From NCBI GenBank assembly GCA_050014815.1, contig JBEKCP010000003.1, forward strand, positions 1 through 37,576: DNA of 37,576 bases. The letters are read 5' to 3'. Position 1 is the stretch's first letter. Every line of letters starts with the position of its first letter. Position numbers and translations under genes: made by a program. The notes under the pieces are model-generated. The model was given only the letters and a program-made list of their open reading frames with translations, was not told the DNA's origin and made no database searches. The stretch comes from JBEKCP01 sp050014815. GTDB lineage: Bacteria > Planctomycetota > Planctomycetia > Pirellulales > Thermoguttaceae. Below, one piece after another: positions 29,257 through 37,576 of this stretch.

Positions 29257-32200
29257 TCATCGCCTGTCCGGAGGACGACGGTCCTGCAACTGTTGCAGGG
29301 CCTGGTTGACCGCGGGAAAGGCTTCCTTGCGGATATCCGGGTTCTGGAGGGTTCCGCCCACGTGGATTTGCAGCAATTGCTGGCTCGCGCCGGTGAAGAA
29401 GTTGCGCAAGGCGGGAATTCCCAATTCGCCGCGGCCGACGATCGCGGCAAACGTGAGATTGGGCTCGCCCTGGAAGTTCATCTCTCCCTTGCCCCGGAGG
29501 CTGATCGCGTCGCCGGTGAAGTCGATCCGGTCGAAGTAGAAGTGTTCGCCTTCGATGCGGAAGTCGACGTCGCTGCGGCTGAACGCCCGAGAGTCCGGGG
29601 CGCGGATGCTCAGGAGTTTGAGCATGGCGATCATCACGGGCAGCTCGTAGACGTCTGCGTCGCCGAGGTGGAGGCTGCCGTGGCCGGTCAGGTTCTGGGC
29701 GTTCCGGCCGTAGCCGCCCAACTCGACGTTGCCGGAGAGGGTGCCGCGGAGGTTCCGCCGGTTGGAGCCGAACTCGTGGGCCGAGCGGGCCAGGTCGGCG
29801 TTCACCAGCGCGGCCTGCACGCCGTAGCGGGGACTCTGTCCTATCGCGACCCAGGCGTCGCCGTAGACGGTCCCGCCGAGGAACTTCGCCGTGATGGGCC
29901 GCGGTGTCCGCGGGGGCGGGCCGTCGTGCGGGGCCGCCTCCGCCGCCCGGCGGTCCACCCACGAACCCAAGAGCATCTGCTGGTCGTCGATTCGCAGCGG
30001 GCCCGTCACCTCGGTGAACTGGTGGTCCTTGTAGCTGAGCGAGTCCAGGGCCAGCTCGCCGAGCGAGGAGAAGTTCTGACCGTCGAACCCGCCGGAGAAC
30101 CCCAGGCTGCCGTGGATGTTCTCCAGCCGGATCCCCGAGTCGATGCCCACCTGCTGGAGTCCGATGGCGAGGTTCCACTGGGAGCGGATGGGGTCGTCGA
30201 GCCGGCCGCCCCGGGCCAGCTCCAGCGCGCCGCGGAGATGGATCAGGCCCGAGAGGTTCAACTCGCCCAGCGGCTTCTTCATTCGCGGCGGCAGGGCCTG
30301 CATCAGCTCGCGGTCCAGCCGGAGCCGATCGACGGTGAGGGCGTCCATGCGAAGCTGCCAGCCGCCGTCGGGAAGGGACTGGCACAATCCGTTCTCCGCC
30401 GCCACCTTGACCTGCCCGTGCTCCGCCCGGAAATGCTCGATCGTCACGCGGCCGTCGCGGTAGGTGAGGACGCCTTGCAGTCTTTCGAGCCGGTACGGGA
30501 AGGAGACCGGCTCGATCGAGCAGGTTTCGCTCCGCGGCTCGGCCCGCACGCTCACGTCGAGCCCCCCGGTGGCGCCGAGGTACTGGATGTCGGTCACCAG
30601 GTCGATGATGCCGCGGGGGCGCAAAGTGCTCCAGACCTGCCGCATGGACGGTTGGAGGGCGTCGCGAAGCTCCTCTTCAAGCGAGACGGTCGCGGCGCGA
30701 AGCGAGAGGAGGACCTGCGAGCCGGCGGGGGCGGCCGTGAACTTCCCCTCGCCAGTGACGCGGCACGTGCCGTTGTTGCCCTCGAACTCGCGGAGCTGCC
30801 AATTCCCGTCGAGCATCTCCAGGTTGCCGCGGACGTTGTCCAACGAGAAGGGGAAGTGCTCGTAGCGGAGCCAGCACCGGCTGACCCGGACCGCCGCGTG
30901 CTGGTGGAGCGTCTCGGCGCCGGCGTCTCGCCACAGCCGATACGCGAAGCCGAGCGTGCCGCGGAGGGCCAGCGAGCGGACGAAGGCCTGGGTGCGATCG
31001 GGCAGGGCCAAGAGCAGCTTCTCGTTGATCGGCAGGTCTTCCCCCTTGGCCTCCACCCAACCCCAGGCCCCGCCCAACGGATCGTTCAACCGGCCGTCGA
31101 TGCGGATCACCTGGTCCTCGCTCTGGGCCGAAAGGCTCGCCGTCAACACGTTGTCCTTCAGGTGCACAATGCCCTTGCCGCGGTCCAGGCGATAGGGGAG
31201 CTTGTAGTGCGTAAAGGAGACGTTCTGGCACCGGACCTGCACGTCCGGATTCCAGCTCGCGCCGTCGTAGGCCAACCGCACTTCCGCGTCGACCTGGCCG
31301 TCCGGACGAAATCTGTGCCACTGCTCCTGGAGGCGGTCGGGCAGGACGTCGAGCAACTGGTGATCGAGCTCCAATTGCCGGACGTCGGCATCGAGGACGA
31401 ACCGGCAGTGCGGGCCCAGGCCCGTCCCGCGACACCGCATCTGAAGCGCCGCCTGGTTGCTCCGCGCGGAGAGATCCTCGATCGTGAAACCCCCGTTTCC
31501 CACGCGGAACTGCGCCCGGATCTCGGTCAACGGGTGCGGCAGACGCGGATCGTCGAGCCGGCCGCGGACCAGACGCCCGTTGACGTCGAACTCCAGAGGG
31601 ACGGGCCTGCCCGGATCGTAGCTGACGTGGAAGGCCAGTCCCACCTGACCCCGCAAAGTTCCCAGAACTGCCAGGTTGTCCGAGAGGGGGCCCGGCAAGG
31701 CGCCGCGGAACTCGGGCGAGACCTCCATCCCTTCGATCGACCCGCTGATGGCGAACGCCGGCCGCTGGGAATCCACCTCGCCCTCGAACACCACCCGGTG
31801 GAAATAGTCGCCGCTCAAGGTCCCTTGCAGCTTGCGGGGCCCGCCGGCCGGATCGGGCGACGACGGCGGCGTCAGCGTCAGGTTGACGTCGCGGAGCGTC
31901 AGCGTGCCGGAGGGCACATTGGTCGGATCGAAGACCTCGACCGTCCCGTTCTCCACCACGACCTCCGGCGGCCGAGTGCCGTAGTGCGGCAGCGGGAGGA
32001 GTTTCGAGGTGCTCCACGTGCCGTCGCCGCGCCGGGTCATCCGCAACGTCGGCCGGCGGATCGTCACCCGCGTGACCTCTATCTCTTCGCTGCCCAACAG
32101 CGCCGCGAGGTCCGTCGGGCAGGCCAGGAAGCACTCGTCGTGGGTGAACAACTCGGCCCCTGGTCCTTCGGCCGCCGGGTCCAGGACCGAGAGGCCGCGG

Positions 32201-32421
32201 ACGGCGATCCCCTCGCCCTTGACGAGCACCGCCGAGCGGATCTTGACTTGCAGGTTGGGGTAGTGACTGGCAAGTTGCTTTTCGACCCGGGCTCGGATTT
32301 GCTCGTCGAGCCGATGGTAGCAATAGGGGACCATCAGCGCAGCCCCGATCACGCATGCGATCAGGCCCCACTTGAACCAGAACCAGCAGAAGTTAATGAG
32401 GCGGCGGCCGATGCTCGACAA
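29257..32421 (-). CDS. Very large AsmA-like/DUF3971 membrane-anchored protein
   Basis: This is a protein of about 1,050 residues with one N-terminal membrane helix (FKWGLIACVIGAALMVPYCY). A beta-rich body follows whose repeating strands resemble AsmA/TamB-type lipid-transfer or assembly proteins (for example GSLHLGDADVYELPVMIAMLKLLSI near the end). The C-terminal region (FDRIDFTGDAISLRGKGEM) is the AsmA-like module. The function is likely envelope lipid or outer-membrane assembly but is not proven. The start is uncertain: a TTG at 32421 gives LSSIGRRLINF. The longer frame to an ATG at 32535 is rejected because it runs through the R2 repeat. A small protein gene follows at 20 bp. Confidence 0.83.
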   Translation of the reverse strand: MSSIGRRLINFCWFWFKWGLIACVIGAALMVPYCYHRLDEQIRARVEKQLASHYPNLQVKIRSAVLVKGEGIAVRGLSVLDPAAEGPGAELFTHDECFLACPTDLAALLGSEEIEVTRVTIRRPTLRMTRRGDGTWSTSKLLPLPHYGTRPPEVVVENGTVEVFDPTNVPSGTLTLRDVNLTLTPPSSPDPAGGPRKLQGTLSGDYFHRVVFEGEVDSQRPAFAISGSIEGMEVSPEFRGALPGPLSDNLAVLGTLRGQVGLAFHVSYDPGRPVPLEFDVNGRLVRGRLDDPRLPHPLTEIRAQFRVGNGGFTIEDLSARSNQAALQMRCRGTGLGPHCRFVLDADVRQLELDHQLLDVLPDRLQEQWHRFRPDGQVDAEVRLAYDGASWNPDVQVRCQNVSFTHYKLPYRLDRGKGIVHLKDNVLTASLSAQSEDQVIRIDGRLNDPLGGAWGWVEAKGEDLPINEKLLLALPDRTQAFVRSLALRGTLGFAYRLWRDAGAETLHQHAAVRVSRCWLRYEHFPFSLDNVRGNLEMLDGNWQLREFEGNNGTCRVTGEGKFTAAPAGSQVLLSLRAATVSLEEELRDALQPSMRQVWSTLRPRGIIDLVTDIQYLGATGGLDVSVRAEPRSETCSIEPVSFPYRLERLQGVLTYRDGRVTIEHFRAEHGQVKVAAENGLCQSLPDGGWQLRMDALTVDRLRLDRELMQALPPRMKKPLGELNLSGLIHLRGALELARGGRLDDPIRSQWNLAIGLQQVGIDSGIRLENIHGSLGFSGGFDGQNFSSLGELALDSLSYKDHQFTEVTGPLRIDDQQMLLGSWVDRRAAEAAPHDGPPPRTPRPITAKFLGGTVYGDAWVAIGQSPRYGVQAALVNADLARSAHEFGSNRRNLRGTLSGNVELGGYGRNAQNLTGHGSLHLGDADVYELPVMIAMLKLLSIRAPDSRAFSRSDVDFRIEGEHFYFDRIDFTGDAISLRGKGEMNFQGEPNLTFAAIVGRGELGIPALRNFFTGASQQLLQIHVGGTLQNPDIRKEAFPAVNQALQQLQDRRPPDRR

Positions 32422-32502
32422 CCTCCCAAAAATAGGGAGGGCATGGTACTCTGGGGGGGCCGAGGAGGTCAAGGGCGGAAGGAAGGCGGAAGGCGGAAGA
32501 GC

Positions 32503-32641
32503 GTTTAGCGGGCGGGCTTGCCCGCCGTGGACCAAATGGCCACTCGGCGCACCCAGAGGGTACCCGGCCCGCCCGCTAAACTACCCCGCGCAGTAGCGAT
32601 GGTAAGTCATTGCCACTCCCTCGCTTGCGCTTCGGGCTAGT
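32503..32641. repeat. Composite R2 element joined to a degraded R3 element
   Basis: GTTTAGCGGGCGGGC (from 32503) and GCCCGCCCGCTAAAC (to 32581) are the ends of one R2 unit. Starting at 32580, on the opposite strand, an R3 unit with a degraded second arm extends to 32641. The R3 unit contains the trpD stop codon (32637-32639). Confidence 0.8.
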
Positions 32642-33650
32642 CTTCGCTTGTCCGCTCGGCCAACCGGGCCAGAAGTTCCCGGGCGGCGCCGGAATCGATG
32701 GCCTCGGCCGCCCGGCGGACCCCGTCCGGCAAAGTCGAGACCACGCCGGCCGTCCAGAGCGCGGCGGCCGCGTTGGCCAGGACGATCTCCCGGGCCGGGC
32801 CGGGACGGCCATCCAGAATCGCCCGAATGACCGCGGCGCTCTCCTCTGGCCCTGAGACCTGCAGGCCCGACTGATCGGCCCGCGGCAGGCCGAAATCGGC
32901 CGGCGTCCAGTCGAAATGGCGGAGGCGGCCTTCCGCGGCCTCGGTGACGTGCGTTGGGGCGGCCAGCGTCACTTCATCCAGGGAGTCCGATCCGTGGACC
33001 ACCACCGCCCGCCGAGAGCCCAGGAGCGTAAGGGCTTCGGCCAAGAGCGGCCGCAGCTCGGCCCGGCCGACGCCGATCAGTTGGAAGGAGGCCCCCGCCG
33101 GATTGACCAGGGGGCCGAGGATGTTGAAGATCGTCGGCCGGCCGAGCCTCTTGCGGACCGGGGCGACGTGCTTCATCGTGGCGTGCAGGAGCGGGGCGAA
33201 GCAGAAGCAGATGCCCAACTCCTCCAGGCAGGCCTCGACCCGGGCGACCGGGGCCTCGACGTTGACCCCCAGCGCGGCCAGGACGTCGGCCGAGCCGGAC
33301 CGGCTGGTCGCGGCCCGGTTGCCGTGCTTGGCCACGGCCACGCCGGCGGCGGCGGTAGCCAGCGCGGCGGCCGTGCTGATGTTGAAGGTGCCGGAGCCGT
33401 CCCCGCCCGTGCCGCAGGTGTCCAGGACCACGGTCCGACTGGTGCGGATGGGGGTCATGCTCCGCCGCATGGCCAGGGCCGCGCCGGCGACCTCGGCGAC
33501 TGTTTCGCCCTTTTCGGCAAGGGCCACCAGCAGCCGGCCGATCTGGTCCTCGGTCGCTTGGCCCGCCATGATGAGGCTGACCGCGCGGGCGGCCTCGTCC
33601 ATCGACAGGTCCCGGCCGGCTTCAACGCTCCAGATGGCCGCCTCGATCAT
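32637..33650 (-). CDS. trpD: Anthranilate phosphoribosyltransferase
   Basis: TrpD joins anthranilate and PRPP in tryptophan biosynthesis. The PRPP loop is DTCGTGGDGSGTFNIST, and KHGNRAATSRSGSADVL is the anthranilate/phosphate site. GPLVNPAG and HGSDSLDE are also typical. The ATG at 33650 (MIEAAIWSVEAG, 337 residues) is chosen; the longer frame is leader sequence with repeats. No other trp gene is nearby. The stop codon lies in an R3 repeat. Confidence 0.95.
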   Translation of the reverse strand: MIEAAIWSVEAGRDLSMDEAARAVSLIMAGQATEDQIGRLLVALAEKGETVAEVAGAALAMRRSMTPIRTSRTVVLDTCGTGGDGSGTFNISTAAALATAAAGVAVAKHGNRAATSRSGSADVLAALGVNVEAPVARVEACLEELGICFCFAPLLHATMKHVAPVRKRLGRPTIFNILGPLVNPAGASFQLIGVGRAELRPLLAEALTLLGSRRAVVVHGSDSLDEVTLAAPTHVTEAAEGRLRHFDWTPADFGLPRADQSGLQVSGPEESAAVIRAILDGRPGPAREIVLANAAAALWTAGVVSTLPDGVRRAAEAIDSGAARELLARLAERTSED

Positions 33651-33659
33651 CGAATCACC

Positions 33660-33815
33660 CGTTGTTCTTGCCGTGTGCCACTGCTTGGAACGAGCAGTGC
33701 TGAGAAGCCAGAAGAACACTGCAACACTGCTTCTGCGAAGCAATTGATATTGTAGCATGTCCCGGTCATATCGCTGCCCTTGGCGAGAACCCCCCCATAC
33801 GATGGGGGGGCTTTC
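33660..33815. repeat. Palindromic repeats upstream of trpD
   Basis: An inverted repeat CACTGCT/AGCAGTG (about 33679-33700) lies in the trpD leader. AACCCCCCCAT (33789-33798) with ATGGGGGGGCTTT (33802-33814) forms a hairpin related to the one inside epmB. 33816-33900 shows no gene. Confidence 0.65.
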
Positions 33816-33903
33816 GATGGACGTTGTTGCCGCCGTCGGGCGACTTGCCAACGGGTACCCGCCGGAGTAGCATGGGGTTTTCGCACGAATCCCGGAGGTC
33901 CCC

Positions 33904-34719
33904 ATGCGAATGTTCTACCGGTGCGTGTTGGCCGTGGTGACGGCCGCGTGGTCCATGGCGGGTGGCAAGGCTGCGGAGCCGGTCGCCGGGCCCCAGAAGC
34001 CGGCCGCCGCCCCAAGCGCTGAAGAACCTGCCGTCGCCCCGACCTCCGGAGCCGAAATAGTCGCCGCGACGGTCATGAAGGAAAAGGGGGCCACGGTCGA
34101 ATTGGACGGCAAGGGCCACGTCGTGGCCGCCGAGTGGGCCGGGGCCAAGCTGGACGACGATGCGCTGGCGCCGATTGCCAACCTGCCCGCCCTGGAGTCG
34201 CTCGACCTCGGCGAAAGTCGCGTTACCGAGGCGGGGCTCGTTCGTCTCCGCGGCCTCACCGGCCTGAAGCGGCTGTATCTGCACGACCTGCCCATCACCG
34301 ACCATGCACTGGTGAACCTGCGGAACCTCGTCCACCTCGACGTCCTTTCCCTCCAGAACACCCGGATCGAGGGCCCGGGACTGATCTACCTCCGCGGCAT
34401 GACCCACCTCCGCGTGCTGAATCTCAGCAAGACCAAGGCCGCCAACGACGCGCTGGTGTTCGTGAAAGGGTTTCAGGAGTTGGATACGCTCGCATTGGAA
34501 GACACTGGCGTGACGGGCGCGGGCCTGGCGCACTTGAAGTTGCTCGATCGGCTGCGGGTGCTCAACCTCAGCGGCTGCAAGATCACCGATGCCGACCTGG
34601 CCGGGCTGGTCGGCCACGACGCCCTCCGCATGCTCTACCTGAGACGGTGCGGCGTGACGCAGAAGGGCGTGTCGAGCTTCAAGGAGAAGATGGTGAGCCT
34701 GGCGGTGTATTATTTCTGA
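33904..34719 (+). CDS. Exported leucine-rich-repeat protein
   Basis: The 271-residue protein has a signal peptide (about 1-24, VLAVVTAAWSMAGGKA) and a Pro/Ala-rich linker. It then has about seven LRRs of the bacterial type: LESLDLGESRVTEAGL, LKRLYLHDLPITDHAL, LDVLSLQNTRIEGPGL, LRVLNLSKTKAANDAL, LDTLALEDTGVTGAGL, LRVLNLSGCKITDADL and LRMLYLRRCGVTQKGV. Such proteins bind other proteins; the partner is unknown. GGAGG stands six bases before the ATG. The methyltransferase gene follows 43 bp downstream on the same strand. Confidence 0.85.
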   Translation: MRMFYRCVLAVVTAAWSMAGGKAAEPVAGPQKPAAAPSAEEPAVAPTSGAEIVAATVMKEKGATVELDGKGHVVAAEWAGAKLDDDALAPIANLPALESLDLGESRVTEAGLVRLRGLTGLKRLYLHDLPITDHALVNLRNLVHLDVLSLQNTRIEGPGLIYLRGMTHLRVLNLSKTKAANDALVFVKGFQELDTLALEDTGVTGAGLAHLKLLDRLRVLNLSGCKITDADLAGLVGHDALRMLYLRRCGVTQKGVSSFKEKMVSLAVYYF

Positions 34720-34762
34720 ATCGGTAAATTGGCAGGCCGACAACTTGCATTGGAGATCCCTT

Positions 34763-35374
34763 ATGGTTCGCACGTACTGGACGGTTCTGGTTCTGGGGTT
34801 GGCAACGGTTCTGGTTCCGGCGGGCCGCGCGGCCGATGAAGTCGCCGCCCCGCCGGCCCGCGAGTCCGGCAAGGCCGACGTGGTCTATGTCCCCACGCCC
34901 AACGACGTGGTGGCGAAAATGCTGGAGCTTGCCCGCGTCGCCAAGGACGACGTGGTCTACGATCTCGGTTGCGGCGACGGGCGGATCGTCGTCCTGGCCG
35001 CCAAGAAGTACGGGTGCAAGGGCGTCGGCTACGACATCGATCCGCAGCGCATCAAGGAATGCCGCGCCAACGCCGAGAAGTACCAGGTCACGGACCTGGT
35101 GCGCTTCGAGCAGAAAGACATCTTCACGCTCGACCTGAGCAAGGCGAGCGTCGTCACCCTGTACTTGCTGCCGGACCTGAACGTGCGGCTGATCCCGCAA
35201 CTCGAGAAGCTCAAGCCCGGCTCGCGGATCGTCTCGCACGATTTCAGCATGAAGGGGCACGTGAAGCCGGACAAGGTGGTCACGGTCCAGTCGAAGGAAG
35301 ACAACGTCGAGCACACGCTGTACCTGTGGACCGCTCCGCTGAAGAAGGTGAAGACGCCCGCGGAGGAGGAGTGA
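34763..35374 (+). CDS. Class I SAM-dependent methyltransferase with a signal peptide
   Basis: The first 23 residues (MVRTYWTVLVLGLATVLVPA plus GRA) form a clear signal peptide. The rest is a class I methyltransferase fold: motif I VVYDLGCGDGRIVV, KGVGYDIDP for the SAM ribose, and later strands VVTLYLLPDL and SRIVSHDF. Exported methyltransferases are unusual because SAM is cytoplasmic, so the substrate and location are unclear. GGAG stands eight bases before the ATG; the TTG at 34745 is a less likely start. Confidence 0.83.
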   Translation: MVRTYWTVLVLGLATVLVPAGRAADEVAAPPARESGKADVVYVPTPNDVVAKMLELARVAKDDVVYDLGCGDGRIVVLAAKKYGCKGVGYDIDPQRIKECRANAEKYQVTDLVRFEQKDIFTLDLSKASVVTLYLLPDLNVRLIPQLEKLKPGSRIVSHDFSMKGHVKPDKVVTVQSKEDNVEHTLYLWTAPLKKVKTPAEEE

Positions 35375-35381
35375 CGAAGGA

Positions 35382-36083
35382 TTAGCACTTGGATGCCGGC
35401 GTCACTATGGGCTGGCCGAGGCGAATCGCCTCGACGAGCTCTCGGACCGCCGCCTCTAGCCGGCGAAAGGATCGCATTTCCTTCCGACGGATCGCGCCGA
35501 GATCGACCAGGCCCGTGAGTTCGGCCTGGTCCACCGTTTCTTTGTAGCCGTTGGGCATGTTCTGGCGCAACCATCCCTTTGCATCCCGCGGCGCAACCTC
35601 TGGATTTGGTGGAAGGCTCTGGACCGCCCTTGGCAGCCCCGTCCGGCCGTCCGGGAACGGCTTCCCGACAAGAGACTCGGCCCCGGCGATCAGCCACGAC
35701 TCGAATTCCATGCAGGCGAAGACGATAGCCGCGGAGAACATCGTCCCCGCACCGACTTCGCGGGCAGCTTCGGCGAGGCGCCGTCCCGCGTGCATCGCGC
35801 AGAAAGGTTGCCCCGGCGCCGTGGTCTTGCTGTCTCCATCGAGAAGAAGCAAACAGCCGCCAACGTTCTTTCGTTTAGCCGCGTTCCCAAGTTGGCGCCG
35901 CCACTCGGCAAAGTCCCTGCCGCCCCTGCTGATCTGTGAATACCCGCCAATCCTCAGGGGATGCTCGTCAAGGGATATCGCGTCAAAAGCCTCCTGCTCC
36001 GTCAGCAGCCGCTTGAGCAAGACGAAAGCGGCCTCCCTGTCGCTCTCACCCTCGACGAGGAGGACGAGCCGCTTCGGATTCAT
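35382..36083 (-). CDS. DUF4276 (TOPRIM-like) protein, putative nuclease partner
   Basis: The 233-residue protein starts MNPKRLVLLVEGESDREAA, in which E11 is the expected TOPRIM glutamate. GGCLLLLDGDS supplies the DxD pair (D82, D84). FACMEFESWLIA is typical of DUF4276. It begins four bases inside the preceding AAA ATPase gene (ATGA overlap), so the two are translationally coupled. ATPase plus TOPRIM is the organisation of OLD-family and several anti-phage systems, which makes defence the best guess. The amino-acid content is unlike the upstream housekeeping genes. Confidence 0.85.
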   Translation of the reverse strand: MNPKRLVLLVEGESDREAAFVLLKRLLTEQEAFDAISLDEHPLRIGGYSQISRGGRDFAEWRRQLGNAAKRKNVGGCLLLLDGDSKTTAPGQPFCAMHAGRRLAEAAREVGAGTMFSAAIVFACMEFESWLIAGAESLVGKPFPDGRTGLPRAVQSLPPNPEVAPRDAKGWLRQNMPNGYKETVDQAELTGLVDLGAIRRKEMRSFRRLEAAVRELVEAIRLGQPIVTPASKC

Positions 36084-37207
36084 GGCGCGGCCCCTCGCGC
36101 TGGGTCCACGGTGAGCAGCTCGCCCGCATGAAGCAACTCGTCGGCGAGCGACTCACGTTGCTCCTCGGCCAGCGGGCCAACCTTGGTCTCCAGGTCTACA
36201 AGCTCGACCACTCGAATTTGTTCCGACAAGAAATGGTCGAGCAGCGCCGGGCTGTGCGTGGTCAATATGATCTGGCCCCGGCCGGCACCGGGAGCGGCCT
36301 GAAACTCTTCTGCCAGGAGAGACAATGCGCCGGGGTAGATCCCGTTCTCCGGCTCCTCAAAAAGGAGCGTTTGTTTCGGCGGCGTTTGATAAACGGCAAG
36401 AAGATGGGCATAGAACCGGCGGAATCCGTCGGACTCCTGGCTGAGGTCGAGTTGCAGCCGCTTGCCGTCCCAATGGTGCGCAACGACGGCGCGCCGGGGA
36501 TTCTGCACGGAGTCGAGATCGACGCCTGCAATGGTTGGATTGATGCGCCTGAGGGACGCCGTGATGCTCCTGCGAGTCTCCGGGTTAAGGCTGCTGGTGA
36601 TTTGCCGCATTGCCTCGAGGTAATTGCCCCCATCGTCGGCCAAGCCCGTCCCCTGATGGCCGCTGGGCTGCCCCTTCAAAACATCGTACGGGAACCGATA
36701 GATGCCGATCGCCGTGGTCAACACCGTGTAGGCCATGACGGCGTCCTCGATCCCGGGCAATCGCCCCAGAGCGATCGGACCTGGTTGGGGGAGGGGAAGT
36801 ATGGCCGGTTCCACCTCCCATTTGACTTGGTTTGAAGGAGGGGCAAAAGTCTGCCGAAACAGCGCCTCTCCCCCGTACTCGAGGGACTCCAACCGCGGGA
36901 CCGCAATATTATGCTGCGGGTGAAAGGCGAGTGTGTAGGAAAACGGCAATGTGAAGCCAGGGATGTCAAAGACGACCTGGAACTCGATCGCGCCGGATGG
37001 GTTCGTCGCGCATCTGCACGCTAAGAGTTGCTGCTGTAAGTTGCCCCCTCCGGCTCCAGCACGCAGATAATCTCGCAGGAAACCAATCGCAGACGCAAGA
37101 TTCGTTTTCCCCGTGCCGCTCTTGCCGATCAGCACCGTGACCGGCGAAAACTCCACAGTGACGTCTCGCAAGCTCTTGAAGTTCTGAATCCGAATGCGAT
37201 GAATCAT
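36080..37207 (-). CDS. OLD-like AAA family ATPase (AAA_15/AAA_21)
   Basis: The 375-residue ABC-type ATPase has an N-terminal IRIQNFKSLRDVTVEF, Walker A GKSGTGKT (28-35), an internal helical/beta insertion, Walker B LLFEEPENGIYPG and an H-loop LTTHSPALLDHF. The architecture is that of SMC/RecF-like OLD ATPases without a fused nuclease; the TOPRIM partner is the overlapping downstream gene. It would use ATP to gate that effector, probably on foreign DNA. The ATG at 37207 (MIHRIRIQNF) is chosen; 12 codons upstream are open but not conserved. Confidence 0.88.
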   Translation of the reverse strand: MIHRIRIQNFKSLRDVTVEFSPVTVLIGKSGTGKTNLASAIGFLRDYLRAGAGGGNLQQQLLACRCATNPSGAIEFQVVFDIPGFTLPFSYTLAFHPQHNIAVPRLESLEYGGEALFRQTFAPPSNQVKWEVEPAILPLPQPGPIALGRLPGIEDAVMAYTVLTTAIGIYRFPYDVLKGQPSGHQGTGLADDGGNYLEAMRQITSSLNPETRRSITASLRRINPTIAGVDLDSVQNPRRAVVAHHWDGKRLQLDLSQESDGFRRFYAHLLAVYQTPPKQTLLFEEPENGIYPGALSLLAEEFQAAPGAGRGQIILTTHSPALLDHFLSEQIRVVELVDLETKVGPLAEEQRESLADELLHAGELLTVDPARGAAP

Positions 37208-37359
37208 CGGACGGTCTCCGCGTGCGACAGGCGCGATCCCCATATATCTTGGCGGGTGAGGGCGAAATGGTCAAGCCCGATGGCTACTGGATTTCGGTCA
37301 CTGCCGTGACCCGCCTGTAGAAAATCGCCGGCTCGTAGTATTCCGCAGAACGGGCTCCA

Positions 37360-37576
37360 TTACGCCACCCCCTCGCGGTCCGCGTGATAGGCGATCTCTT
37401 GCGCGCGCTCGTCGTAGGCGCGCTCGACGAGTTCATCATCCGTCAAATCAGGTTCGAACAGGGTCCGCGCGACATCCATCTGCCGAACCAGGCGTTTCTC
37501 GGTAACTGCGTGGTCTTCGAGGCCGCCGTCCGCCAGAATGTGCGTGATCTGAATCCCAAGACCACGCAGGTGTCGG
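37360..37576 (-). CDS. Truncated unknown gene at the window edge
   Basis: The frame is open from the right edge to a TAA at 37360-37362, giving 72 residues: it begins RHLRGLGIQITHILADGG, continues to TEKRLVRQMDVARTLFE and ends HADREGVA. It is charged and helical, with codon use like a real gene. There is no start in the window. It is on the same strand as the ATPase and ends 153 bp upstream of its start. I do not recognise the family; it may be part of the same defence-like locus. Between it and the ATPase I see nothing else. Confidence 0.5.
   Translation of the reverse strand, partial: RHLRGLGIQITHILADGGLEDHAVTEKRLVRQMDVARTLFEPDLTDDELVERAYDERAQEIAYHADREGVA

Noticed and set aside
29173..32508. 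An 1,111-codon open frame on the plus strand opposite the AsmA-like gene
   Set aside because: Its product is Arg/Gln/Gly/Val-rich without domains, as expected of a high-GC antisense frame; the minus-strand protein has a membrane helix and AsmA-like features.

Overview
The window is GC-rich, gene-dense bacterial chromosome, almost certainly from a Planctomycetota genome of the Pirellulales type. This is inferred from several features: secreted ThuA-like and leucine-rich-repeat proteins, a membrane protein carrying the RTLLL.MLLASIGM segment, a large zinc-less anti-sigma factor, and small lineage-style proteins. Intergenic spaces are also saturated with the short-period and palindromic repeats common in this group. 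No rRNA, tRNA or CRISPR array was recognised.

Layout. 1-3.6 kb: the end of an unknown gene, an ECF sigma factor/anti-sigma pair and rlmN, all three on the minus strand. 3.6-5.2 kb: two membrane-anchored proteins of unknown role. 5.3-8.2 kb: a compact EF-P modification cluster, with epmB divergent from efp and epmA. 8.2-9.4 kb: a candidate structured small RNA whose end almost touches the stop of a convergent DUF3800 gene. 9.5-12.3 kb: a small unknown protein, aroB and dprA. 12.3-12.95 kb: a GxxExxY (PD-(D/E)XK-like) gene between inverted repeats. 12.9-15.5 kb: a ThuA-like secreted protein and a PP2C phosphatase. 15.5-16.6 kb: a VapB45/VapC45-like toxin-antitoxin locus whose toxin frame has one amber codon. 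16.7-20.5 kb: an EF-G-like GTPase, hisA and hisH. 20.7-24.4 kb: an OmpA-type lipoprotein, an unknown protein, a prepilin peptidase and aroK. 24.6-29.2 kb: phoU, xseA, a truncated GxxExxY gene between perfect inverted repeats, a DUF374 acyltransferase, dapF and a small protein. 29.3-35.4 kb: a giant AsmA-like protein, trpD, an LRR protein and an exported methyltransferase. 35.4-37.6 kb: an OLD-like AAA ATPase/TOPRIM (DUF4276) pair that looks like a defence module, then a gene cut by the window edge.

Housekeeping genes for aromatic amino acids (aroB, aroK, trpD), histidine (hisH, hisA) and lysine/peptidoglycan (dapF) are scattered rather than clustered. The clearest functional unit is epmB/efp/epmA, which would beta-lysylate Lys34 of EF-P.

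The most interesting signals are (1) the promoter-RNA-terminator unit abutting DUF3800; (2) two independent GxxExxY genes, each enclosed by inverted repeats built from short tandem units and each next to a neighbour's stop codon, suggesting an undescribed mobile unit; (3) the AAA/TOPRIM pair; and (4) the general tendency of unrelated repeat families to sit at, or even encode, the 3' ends of genes.
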